DNA of 64,000 nt from an uncultured Chloroflexus sp. (GTDB taxonomy: Bacteria; Chloroflexota; Chloroflexia; Chloroflexales; Chloroflexaceae): the NCBI RefSeq assembly GCF_937951745.1, contig NZ_CALFBQ010000007.1, forward strand, positions 1 through 64,000, in the 5' to 3' direction. The notes under the pieces are model-generated. The model was not told the origin of the DNA and searched no databases. It worked only from the letters and a program-made list of their open reading frames with translations. This document shows, piece by piece, positions 52,233 through 59,651 of this stretch. Position 1 is the first letter of the stretch. Each line of letters starts with the position of its first letter. The position numbers and the translations under genes are program-made.

Positions 52233-53366
52233 ATGCGCATTGCTGTTAATGCCCATCTCCTTGCTCATACCCGTTCGTTTCGCCGGGCCGGTGTTTCGCA
52301 CTATATCGAGCAGGTATTGCTCCATTTGGCGCAGATCGATCCCACCAATCACTATACCGTGTATACCACTCGCGGCCTTGATCAGGCGGCGTTGGGTCTG
52401 CCGGCCAATTTTGTAGTGAAGCCGTCCCGTTTGCCGACGATCAATCCGCGGGTGCGGATTCCTTGGGAACAGGGGATTGCGCCGCTGATGTTGCGCGGGA
52501 CGGCTGATCTCTACCATGGCTGTCTCAACGTGGCCCCGCTGCTCAGCCCGGTGCCAACGGTAATTACGATCCACGATCTGGCCTTTATCCGCTTCCCGCA
52601 GACCTTTCGCGCCTACAATCGCATCTATCTCGATCTGGCGACCCGGCTGAGCGCCCGCCGCGCGAGCCGGATTTTGGCGGTTTCCGAACACACCAAGCGC
52701 GAGGTGGTTGGTCTGCTCGGCATTCCGCCAGAGCGGGTGATTGTGACGCCGAACGCTGCCCGCAGCCATTTTCGCCCACCGGCGCCGGCGGCCATCGAGC
52801 AGTTGCGCGCACGGTATGGCTTGCCTGAGCGGTTTGTGCTTTATGTCGGTACGCTGGAGCCGCGCAAGAATCTGACCACACTGCTGGAGGCGTTCGCATT
52901 GGTGAGCCGGAGCGTGCCTGATGTGCCGTTGTTGATCGGTGGCGGCAAGGGCTGGATGTATGAGCCGATCTTCGTCCGGCTGGAACAGTTGAATCTGCGC
53001 GATCGGGTGAAGTTTGCCGGCTATATTCCTGAAGAGGAGTTGCCGCTCTGGTACGCGGCGGCGACCGTCTTCGTCTTTCCTTCGATCTATGAGGGGTTTG
53101 GGATGCCGCCGCTTGAGGCGATGGCCTGCGGCACGCCGGTGATTACTTCCAATACCTCGAGCCTACCTGAAGTGGTCGGTGAGGCGGGGTTGATGGTCGC
53201 GCCTACCGATCCGATCGCGCTGGCCGAGGCGATCCGGCGCGTGTTGGTTGACGCCGATCTCCGTGCCGAGTTGCGCCAACGCGGTTTGGTCCATGCTCGC
53301 CGCTTTTCGTGGGCGGATACCGCTGCCAAGACACTGGCGGCCTATCGGGAAGCGGTGGCGAGGTAG
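52233..53366 (+). CDS. GT4-family glycosyltransferase
   Basis: GT-B fold retaining glycosyltransferase of 377 residues from the ATG at 52233, which begins MRIAVNAHLLAH. The N-terminal Rossmann half contains PTVITIHDLAFIRFP. The C-terminal nucleotide-sugar-binding half begins with LYVGTLEPRKNLTTLLEAF. It holds the GT4 EX7E motif in SIYEGFGMPPLEAMACGTPVI (glutamates before GFG and at LEAM). PEVVGEAGLMV ends the site. The sugar and acceptor are unknown, probably membrane or cell-wall glycoconjugates. The gene is close behind lepB, so co-transcription is likely. Confidence 0.93.
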   Translation: MRIAVNAHLLAHTRSFRRAGVSHYIEQVLLHLAQIDPTNHYTVYTTRGLDQAALGLPANFVVKPSRLPTINPRVRIPWEQGIAPLMLRGTADLYHGCLNVAPLLSPVPTVITIHDLAFIRFPQTFRAYNRIYLDLATRLSARRASRILAVSEHTKREVVGLLGIPPERVIVTPNAARSHFRPPAPAAIEQLRARYGLPERFVLYVGTLEPRKNLTTLLEAFALVSRSVPDVPLLIGGGKGWMYEPIFVRLEQLNLRDRVKFAGYIPEEELPLWYAAATVFVFPSIYEGFGMPPLEAMACGTPVITSNTSSLPEVVGEAGLMVAPTDPIALAEAIRRVLVDADLRAELRQRGLVHARRFSWADTAAKTLAAYREAVAR

Positions 53367-53397
53367 GGGTGTTGCCGCCGCAACGTTACCCTTTGCG

Positions 53398-53425
53398 TTG
53401 ACACACCTTTACACTAGGGTATAAT
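53398..53425 (+). promoter_or_regulatory. consensus sigma-70 promoter of tatA
   Basis: Perfect TTGACA (53398-53403), 16-bp spacer, perfect TATAAT (53420-53425). Transcription should start near 53432, about 50 nt before the tatA ATG. Confidence 0.8.
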
Positions 53426-53480
53426 GATGAGGGACGCGCATCGCTGGTGCGCGCCGGTTGCACGAGGAAGGAGTGCGAGT

Positions 53481-53669
53481 ATGATTGGCGGTCTTGGTTG
53501 GGGTGAATTGTTAATTATCCTCGTGATCGTGATTGCGATCTTTGGCGCTGGCAAGCTGGCTGGCCTCGGCGGCGCGCTCGGCAGCAGCATCCGCGAGTTT
53601 CGCAAGGCGGTAAAGGGTGACGAAGAGCCGCGCAATGACGCCAAAACCGAGGGCGAAACCAAAGCGTAG
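53481..53669 (+). CDS. tatA: Sec-independent translocase protein TatA
   Basis: Pore-forming subunit of the twin-arginine translocase for folded proteins. The ATG at 53481 has AAGGAG upstream. The 62 residues show the family plan: a short N-terminal membrane helix ([20 protein letters not shown]), the hinge FGAGKL, an amphipathic helix ([15 protein letters not shown]), and a charged tail. The extended transmembrane glutamate is in WGELL. No tatC or tatB is adjacent, so the partner genes are elsewhere. A consensus promoter directly upstream implies strong, independent transcription. Confidence 0.93.
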   Translation: MIGGLGWGELLIILVIVIAIFGAGKLAGLGGALGSSIREFRKAVKGDEEPRNDAKTEGETKA

Positions 53670-54089
53670 CGGTGGGTTTGGCGAAAATTGAGTACATTCA
53701 CGTGTTCACTGGTTGCGGTGAACTCTCAACGTAGATGCTGCTCTATGAAGTGTGGCAGTTTAGCTGCTGCCCTGTTGTGATAGGGTCGCAAACGTTTTCT
53801 GATAGCGGCAATCCACTGCTTATGTCGCGCAGCTTCCGGTAAGGCAAGCCCGAGCATAGCTTTGTTGTCCAATTTCTTGGGTTGTACCGGTAACGGTGCG
53901 CTCACTCCCTTGTGATTGCGTGCAGCGCAGAGGGAAATGCGGCGCATGATCCCTCCATGCGTCAACGCAGCCCCCTTCGCTAGCGCGATTACTGCCTGAA
54001 GAGGGAGCATCACGAAAATAACCGTATCCGTGACATTGTTGCTAAAAAGAAACGGGGCGCGTTGATCCGCGCCCTCGTGCTGTTTGCGT
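53670..54089. other. 420-bp gap between tatA and obg, no supported gene
   Basis: The minus strand has an open frame of about 120 codons with a plausible basic C-terminus (KQWIAAIRKRLRPYHNR). There is no ribosome site, and a minus-strand terminator lies across its start, so I do not call it. The plus strand should contain the obg promoter. Confidence 0.5.
54041..54074 (-). terminator. intrinsic terminator, minus strand, just upstream of obg
   Basis: CGCGCCC and GGGCGCG (54055-54074) form a 7-bp GC stem with loop TTGATC. Read on the minus strand the stem is followed by CGTTTCTTTTT (54054-54044). It therefore faces transcripts running antisense to the obg operon. On the plus strand the stem sits in the obg leader, 16 bp before the start. 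Confidence 0.6.
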
Positions 54090-55403
54090 ATGACCACCGA
54101 TTTTTTTGATCAGGCAACCATCGTGGTGCGAGCCGGCAATGGCGGCAACGGGGCGGCGACCTTCCGCCGCGAGAAGTATGTGCCACGTGGCGGCCCCAAT
54201 GGCGGCGATGGCGGGCGCGGCGGCCATGTTTACCTCGTCGCCGACCCTGAATACAATACTCTGCTGCATTTTCGCTATCAGCGCAAGTTTATCGCCGAGA
54301 ATGGCGGCCATGGCGGCAAAAATGCGATGCATGGCCGCAATGGCGCCGATGTCTATGTACCGGTGCCTCCCGGTACGGTGGTGCGGGCCACGATCAATGG
54401 CGTACCTTACACCGTTGATCTTGCCCGGCCCGGCCAGCGGCTGCTTGCTGCGCGCGGTGGGCGCGGCGGCTTGGGGAATATCCATTTTGCTACGCCTACC
54501 CGCCAAGCGCCGCGGCTGGCTGAGTTGGGCGAACCCGGCCAAGAACTGACGCTGGAGCTCGAGCTGAAGATGCTGGCTGATGTGGGGTTGGTTGGCTTTC
54601 CAAACGCCGGCAAATCAACCCTGCTTTCAGTCATCAGCGCCGCTCGACCCAAGATTGCCGCCTACCCGTTTACCACTCTTACCCCCAATCTCGGTATTGT
54701 CGAGGTTGGGTTGCAGCGGTTTGTAGTGGCCGATATTCCCGGTTTGATCGAAGGGGCGCATGCTGGCGTCGGTCTTGGTCACGATTTTCTCCGCCATGTC
54801 GAGCGTACACGCTTGCTCATTCATATCATCGATGCCGCTGGTGTCGATGGCCGTGCGCCGTGGGATGACTACGAGCAGATCAATACCGAACTGCGCCTGT
54901 ACCAGCCTGAATTGGCCCAGCGCAAGCAGGTGGTGGCGCTCAATAAGGCCGATCTGCCTGCGGCGCAGGAAAACGTGCCTATCTTGCGTGCCCGCCTGCC
55001 AGTGGCGCCAGAGGATCTGTTTGTGATTTCGGCAGCAACCGGCGCCGGTATCGAACCGCTCTTGCAGCGGGTGGCCGAGCTGTTGCGCGCCGATCCGCCG
55101 CCCCAGCGCGATCCGGTTGATCCCGATGAGCCGCCGCTCGAGTGGCCGTTGCCGCCGGTTGATGAAAATGCCTTTACCATCGAGCGCGAAGGCGATGCAT
55201 TCCGGGTGCGCGGGGTCAAGATTGAGCGCCTGATCGCGATGAGTAATCTCGACCAAGATGAGGCGCTCGACCGGATTCAGCGCGTGCTGGAAGCGAGCGG
55301 CATTAACGAGGCCCTGATCGCGGCTGGCGTCCAAGATGGTGATCTGGTGCGCATTGGGCGCGCCGAATTGGTGTGGGATGATAGCGGACGGCATATCGCA
55401 TGA
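54090..55403 (+). CDS. obg: GTPase Obg (CgtA/ObgE)
   Basis: Essential ribosome-assembly and stress GTPase that binds the large subunit. The ATG at 54090 gives 437 residues. The glycine-rich N-terminal Obg fold carries [31 protein letters not shown] and [10 protein letters not shown]. The G domain has G1 GFPNAGKST near 170, G3 DIPGLIEGA, and G4 NKAD. Switch text [15 protein letters not shown] is standard. A C-terminal OCT domain of about 80 residues starts near [26 protein letters not shown]. Its last codons overlap the start of the S10 peptidase gene by 4 bp. Confidence 0.97.
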   Translation: MTTDFFDQATIVVRAGNGGNGAATFRREKYVPRGGPNGGDGGRGGHVYLVADPEYNTLLHFRYQRKFIAENGGHGGKNAMHGRNGADVYVPVPPGTVVRATINGVPYTVDLARPGQRLLAARGGRGGLGNIHFATPTRQAPRLAELGEPGQELTLELELKMLADVGLVGFPNAGKSTLLSVISAARPKIAAYPFTTLTPNLGIVEVGLQRFVVADIPGLIEGAHAGVGLGHDFLRHVERTRLLIHIIDAAGVDGRAPWDDYEQINTELRLYQPELAQRKQVVALNKADLPAAQENVPILRARLPVAPEDLFVISAATGAGIEPLLQRVAELLRADPPPQRDPVDPDEPPLEWPLPPVDENAFTIEREGDAFRVRGVKIERLIAMSNLDQDEALDRIQRVLEASGINEALIAAGVQDGDLVRIGRAELVWDDSGRHIA

Positions 55404-56878
55404 CAACAACGCAACCTACTGCCCCGGCGTCGCCACCCGCCGATCAGCTTGTGCAGACCCAGCATACGGTGGTAATCAATGGCGTTGAGATCGCGTATAC
55501 GGCCACCGCCGGCGTGATCATTATGAAGGAGGAGGCGGAGAAGGATGGCGTCAGCGCCGGTGAGCAGGCGCGAGCCGGTATCTTCTTCGTCGCTTATACC
55601 CGCGATGATGTGAGCGATTATAGCCGGCGCCCGATTACCTTTGCCTTCAACGGCGGTCCCGGCTCGTCGTCGGTGTGGCTGCACCTCGGCTTACTTGGCC
55701 CGCAGCGGGTGCTGATGAACGAAGAGGGGAGGCCGTTGCCACCTCCCGGACGTCTCGCGCCTAACCCGTACTCGTTGCTCGATGTCAGCGATCTGGTCTT
55801 TATCGATCCGGTCAGCACCGGCTATAGCCGTCCCGTTGCTGGCGAGTCTGCCAAGCAGTTTCACGATTTCCGCAAAGATATCGAGTCGGTGGGCGATTTT
55901 ATCCGGCTGTACACCAGCCGTTACGGGCGCTGGCTATCACCCAAGTATCTGGCCGGCGAGAGTTATGGCACCACCCGGGCCGCCGGCTTGGCCGGCTATC
56001 TGCAAGAACGGCACGGCCTCTACCTCAATGGCCTGATGCTGATCTCAGCAGTGTTGCACTTTCAGACCCTCTCGTTCGATCACGGCAACGATTTGCCGTA
56101 CATGCTCTTTTTGCCGGCCTACACCGCCACTGCCTTCTACCACTACCGGCTCGAACCAGCATTGCAGCGCGATTTGGTCGCGACTCTGCGCGCTGCTGAA
56201 GCGTTTGCGCTCGGCGACTATGCGCTGGCCTTGTTGCAAGGCGATCAGCTCGATCCGGACACCTTTGATCGCATCGCCATTCAATTAGCCCGCTACACCG
56301 GCCTCAACTACGACTATATTACCCGCTCGCGCTTGCGGATTCGCGACGACCGGTTTGTGAAGGAATTGCTACGCGATCAGCACCGCACGGTGGGCCGGCT
56401 CGACAGCCGGTTTATCGGCCGCGACCGCGACGCGGCAGGCGAGACGGTCGAGTTCGACCCGAGCCTTGCGGCGATTACCGGCCCTTATACTGCCGCACTC
56501 AATCATTACGTGCGCGAGCAGTTGGGTTTTAGCAGCGATCTGCCCTACGAAATCCTCACCGAGCGAGTGTGGCCGTGGAGTTTCAACGATCACCAAAATC
56601 GCTACGTTGATGTCGCCGAGACGTTGCGGCGGGCCATGCACCGTAACCCGGCGCTGCGGGTGCATGTCGCCAGCGGCTATTACGATCTGGCAACGCCCTA
56701 CTTCGCTACTCGCTATACGCTCAACCATCTCGCCCTCGATCCGGCGTTGCGCAGCCAGATCAGCGAGAGCTTCTACCCTGCTGGCCACATGATGTACATT
56801 CAGGAATCGTCATTAGCGGCACTCAAGGCGGTGCTGGCCGATTTCGTCGCTGTTGCGCCAGAGGGAGCAAGCCAATGA
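55400..56878 (+). CDS. S10-family serine carboxypeptidase-like protein, cytoplasmic
   Basis: Alpha/beta-hydrolase peptidase removing C-terminal amino acids. Of 492 residues, the oxyanion motif is [15 protein letters not shown], the nucleophile S188 is in [12 protein letters not shown], the aspartate in [10 protein letters not shown] and the histidine in PAGHMMYIQ, giving a complete triad. There is no signal peptide, although carboxypeptidases Y-type proteins are usually secreted; it may act inside the cell. Translational overlap (ATGA) with obg and with the next hydrolase suggests an operon of three. The physiological substrate is unknown. Confidence 0.92.
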   Translation: MTTTQPTAPASPPADQLVQTQHTVVINGVEIAYTATAGVIIMKEEAEKDGVSAGEQARAGIFFVAYTRDDVSDYSRRPITFAFNGGPGSSSVWLHLGLLGPQRVLMNEEGRPLPPPGRLAPNPYSLLDVSDLVFIDPVSTGYSRPVAGESAKQFHDFRKDIESVGDFIRLYTSRYGRWLSPKYLAGESYGTTRAAGLAGYLQERHGLYLNGLMLISAVLHFQTLSFDHGNDLPYMLFLPAYTATAFYHYRLEPALQRDLVATLRAAEAFALGDYALALLQGDQLDPDTFDRIAIQLARYTGLNYDYITRSRLRIRDDRFVKELLRDQHRTVGRLDSRFIGRDRDAAGETVEFDPSLAAITGPYTAALNHYVREQLGFSSDLPYEILTERVWPWSFNDHQNRYVDVAETLRRAMHRNPALRVHVASGYYDLATPYFATRYTLNHLALDPALRSQISESFYPAGHMMYIQESSLAALKAVLADFVAVAPEGASQ

Positions 56879-57705
56879 CCGAACCATGCCATATCAACGC
56901 CCTACGCCATGTTGCCCAACTCGGCCATGGCCGGGTCAGTTTTCTCGAATGGCCCAACGCCGGCCCTACGGCCCTGCTTTGCCACGGTATCACCAGCAGC
57001 GCTGTTACGATGTGGCGGTTGGGGGAGGATCTGGCTGCCGAGGGCTGGCGGGTGATCGCGATTGATATGCCCGGCCACGGCCAGAGTGATCTCAGCCCGG
57101 CCTACGATATTGATACGGTGGCCGGCATTGTGGGTGATCTGATCGTGACGTTGGGGTTAAGCGACGTAGTGATGGTTGGTCATTCGTGGGGTGGGGCAAC
57201 AACGCTTGCCTTGTTAAGCCGTGACCATCCGGCGCGGGCAGCCGTGCAGCGGGCTGTGCTGATCGACCCGCTGATCCGGCAAGAAGCGGCGGTGGCGCCG
57301 TCGTGGCTGCCCCAGTTTAGCCGAGGAGTGGGTGAGCCACCGGAAGCGACCTTGCCGATGCTACGTGAGACAAACCCTGATTGGCATCCGTGTGACTATC
57401 ATTGGAAGGCGCAGGCGTTAGCCGAGTGCCGCTATGAGCAAGTGGCCGGCTTGTTCCTCATCCCGGATGACTGGACGCTGGCGCCGCGGATTGGGCAGGT
57501 GCAGGTGCCGTTGCTGATCTTGCTGGCCGAACCGGCGTACACGATAGTACCGCCGGCGGTGCAAGCCGAATTACGGGCTGCGGCGCCGCCGGGTCTCGTT
57601 TGGATGCAGCTTATTCCCGGCACGAATCATAATATGCTGCGCGGGCCGGGGTATGGCCCAACATACGCGGCAATCCGCGCCTTCCTTATCGCACCGTTGT
57701 CATAA
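56875..57705 (+). CDS. alpha/beta hydrolase
   Basis: Alpha/beta-hydrolase of 276 residues, overlapping the peptidase by 4 bp. The nucleophile is in VGHSWGGATT (S104), the oxyanion loop is LCHGITSSAV with HG, and the catalytic histidine is in GTNHNML near residue 250. The acid residue should lie near LLAEPAYTI, where no clear aspartate is visible; it may be replaced by glutamate. The DMPGHGQSDLS segment is typical of ester- or haloalkane-type members. The substrate is unknown. It is the last gene of the obg operon and meets the recombinase gene tail to tail, 2 bp apart. Confidence 0.9.
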   Translation: MTEPCHINALRHVAQLGHGRVSFLEWPNAGPTALLCHGITSSAVTMWRLGEDLAAEGWRVIAIDMPGHGQSDLSPAYDIDTVAGIVGDLIVTLGLSDVVMVGHSWGGATTLALLSRDHPARAAVQRAVLIDPLIRQEAAVAPSWLPQFSRGVGEPPEATLPMLRETNPDWHPCDYHWKAQALAECRYEQVAGLFLIPDDWTLAPRIGQVQVPLLILLAEPAYTIVPPAVQAELRAAAPPGLVWMQLIPGTNHNMLRGPGYGPTYAAIRAFLIAPLS

Positions 57706-57707
57706 CC

Positions 57708-58661
57708 TCACATCGCCTCGCGCCGGGGAGACGGGTGCAGATGGGCCGTCCGTTCGGCGGTTCGGGGCTGGTTGCGCACCAGCTCGGTGTAGCGGCGGGT
57801 TGAGCGCGGATCGCGATGGCCCAGAATCCGGCGTACTACCTGCTCTGGGTAGAAGGTAATCAGTTCGGCAGCGGCGGTGTGGCGCAGGTGGTGTAGCGTG
57901 TAACGCGGCTGCTCGCGCCCATCAACGATATCCATCAGCCGGGCTGCCTTGCACACCGCCACCCAGCGTCGGTGCAGCGTATCGTACGATGCGCGTGTGC
58001 CGCGCGACGACCGGAAGAGCGGTGTATCAGGCGGTAAATGCTCCATCTCGCGCACCCAACTGCGCAACCCGCGCAACGAACGCGGCATCGCGTCAGGGGT
58101 TAGCGCAATCATCCGCTTATTCCCGCTCTTGCTATCGCGCACCAGCAGCATCTCGCGCCCCGGCTCAAGAATGACATCACCGAGGTTGAGATTGAGCACC
58201 TCGTCGGTGCGAATGCCGATCTCGCGCAGCAGCGTGAAGATCAGCCGGTAAGGTTGCGGCGCTGCGGCGATGGCCTGATCAAGTGCGCGCAGTTCGGTCT
58301 CGTTGGCAATCGGTTGCGGATGGTGTTCAGTCGGAATCCGGCTGTTGATCTGCTCGACCGGATTGTGAGTCACATACCCACGCGCGAATGCCCAGCGGAA
58401 AAACCGGCCCAGACTCGCAATCCGCCGGTTGGTGGTGCCCGGCTGCTCTTTCCGGCTAGCCAGAAAGTGTTGGATGTCGCTCGCGGTAATGGCCGTAAGA
58501 TCTTTGCTCAAGACGGTTCCCGCTGTGCGCAAATCGCAACGGTACGAGGTGATGGTGTTTTCGCTCAATCCATCTTCCTGTTTCAAATCGGCCAAAAACT
58601 GTTCTAGCTCACTGATGATGGTGCGCGTCTGCTGCAGGCCGAATCCACTTGAATGGGACAT
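57708..58661 (-). CDS. tyrosine recombinase (XerC/XerD-like)
   Basis: Site-specific recombinase of 317 residues. The ATG at 58661 has AGGAG at 7 nt. The N-terminal SAM-like core-binding domain (ISELEQFLADL...LSENTITSYRCDL) covers about 15-100. The catalytic domain has every residue: the arginine in EIGIRTDEVLNL, the lysine in SKSGNKR, HHLRHTAAAEL (H-x2-R), GHRDPRSTRRYTEL with histidine and the nucleophilic tyrosine. The size fits Xer recombinases and small integrases. There is no partner xer gene and no dif-like site that I can recognise; it ends 2 bp from the convergent hydrolase gene. About 1 kb of gene-free DNA lies before its start, which could mean a mobile or recombination-prone locus. 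Confidence 0.92.
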   Translation of the reverse strand: MSHSSGFGLQQTRTIISELEQFLADLKQEDGLSENTITSYRCDLRTAGTVLSKDLTAITASDIQHFLASRKEQPGTTNRRIASLGRFFRWAFARGYVTHNPVEQINSRIPTEHHPQPIANETELRALDQAIAAAPQPYRLIFTLLREIGIRTDEVLNLNLGDVILEPGREMLLVRDSKSGNKRMIALTPDAMPRSLRGLRSWVREMEHLPPDTPLFRSSRGTRASYDTLHRRWVAVCKAARLMDIVDGREQPRYTLHHLRHTAAAELITFYPEQVVRRILGHRDPRSTRRYTELVRNQPRTAERTAHLHPSPRREAM

Positions 58662-59651
58662 AGGACTCTCCTCTTTCCTGCCGCGATGACAGCGCTCGGC
58701 AAAGGTCATCGGCAGCAAGCTGCTCGCAGCGCCGGGCGCTGCAACCGCCAGCGAGCGGTAGGGTTATGCGGCTGTCGCTTCCGCTGAAAAATGGAAGTAC
58801 GCATCATCGCATTGTGAGGACAGGCAAGGGTACAGCGCATGCTAGATGCTTACCACCTACCGCTGTCTCACACTGTAGCACGGCATCGTTGCTTGCTCTG
58901 GCGATCTGCTGCGTCGTCGTTGACACAGCCTGATCTTGGGGCAGCACAGCTCTACTGCCCACCATTTCAACCTCACTTGGCCGGTGCGACATGGGGCGAG
59001 CACTATCGCAACGCTGATCGGCTCGCCGGCCATTGACTGCTCGCTCCTCTGAAGGAGCTAGTGAGATGATGGCTCACTAGTCGAGTTTGGATCGTGCGCT
59101 GTGACTGCCCTTTGCTGGCCGGGCCACGTTACAACCACGATCTCGGCTCGGCGTGCAAATGCTTTACCTCAATGTCGTATCCGACGTTGATTGCATTATA
59201 GCAAATACTTTGACATCATGCTAGTTCTAACCATGAATATTTTTGATATTGATTAAACGTTGACAATGGCTTTGAATCAAGTTTGCAGCCAGACAGATGA
59301 CAGCAACAGATTGTTGGGCAAGCTCGGCGGTCACGGGCTGGCTGTGCTGGTTTCAAGCAACGGGTGCGTCATCGCACTGGTGAGCGTGATCGGCCTTTGC
59401 CGCTCTTGGGCAAGCTGGTGCATTGCCGGGCTTGGTTGTGCGAGCAGCGGTTTGTGCAATCAACTCCGTGTTGATCTGGTATACTATCAGTACATGGTGA
59501 AAAGTGTGTCTATGAGCCGGCATAGTCGGCTCACTCTGTCGTTAGGAAGGAGGAGCTTCCTATCGTTTGATGACAAGAAACGACAAGATAAAAACAAAAA
59601 AGACAGAAAAACATGGCTAAAAAAGATCTGAATATCTAAGGCTTTCATGAT
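58662..59651. other. 1-kb gene-free region between the recombinase and the PHP-AlbA_2 gene
   Basis: Both strands hold only short implausible frames. Features are the stem-loops at 59043-59080, an extended -10 element (TGGTATACTAT) near 59472, a word TTGGGCAAGCT occurring twice (near 59314 and 59405), and an AT-rich stretch at 59555-59650 unlike the rest of the window. It could hold regulatory sites or a recombination site. Confidence 0.6.
59043..59080. repeat. two adjoining inverted repeats
   Basis: GCTCCT/AGGAGC (59043-59058, loop CTGA) is followed directly by CTAGTGAG/CTCACTAG (59058-59080, loop ATGATGG). The 8-bp arm is perfect. There is no T-run. It lies 380 bp upstream of the recombinase start. 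Confidence 0.6.

Noticed and set aside
53726-54097. Minus-strand open frame of about 123 codons between tatA and obg
   Set aside because: No ribosome site; a minus-strand terminator crosses its 5' end. The basic C-terminus is suggestive but not enough to call a gene.
59058-59080. Inverted repeat as a rho-independent terminator
   Set aside because: No T-run on either side and no gene ending next to it.
59260-59631. Plus-strand open frame of 123 codons before the PHP-AlbA_2 gene
   Set aside because: Its composition and lack of ribosome site or conserved motif argue against coding; its 3' half lies in the AT-rich tail.
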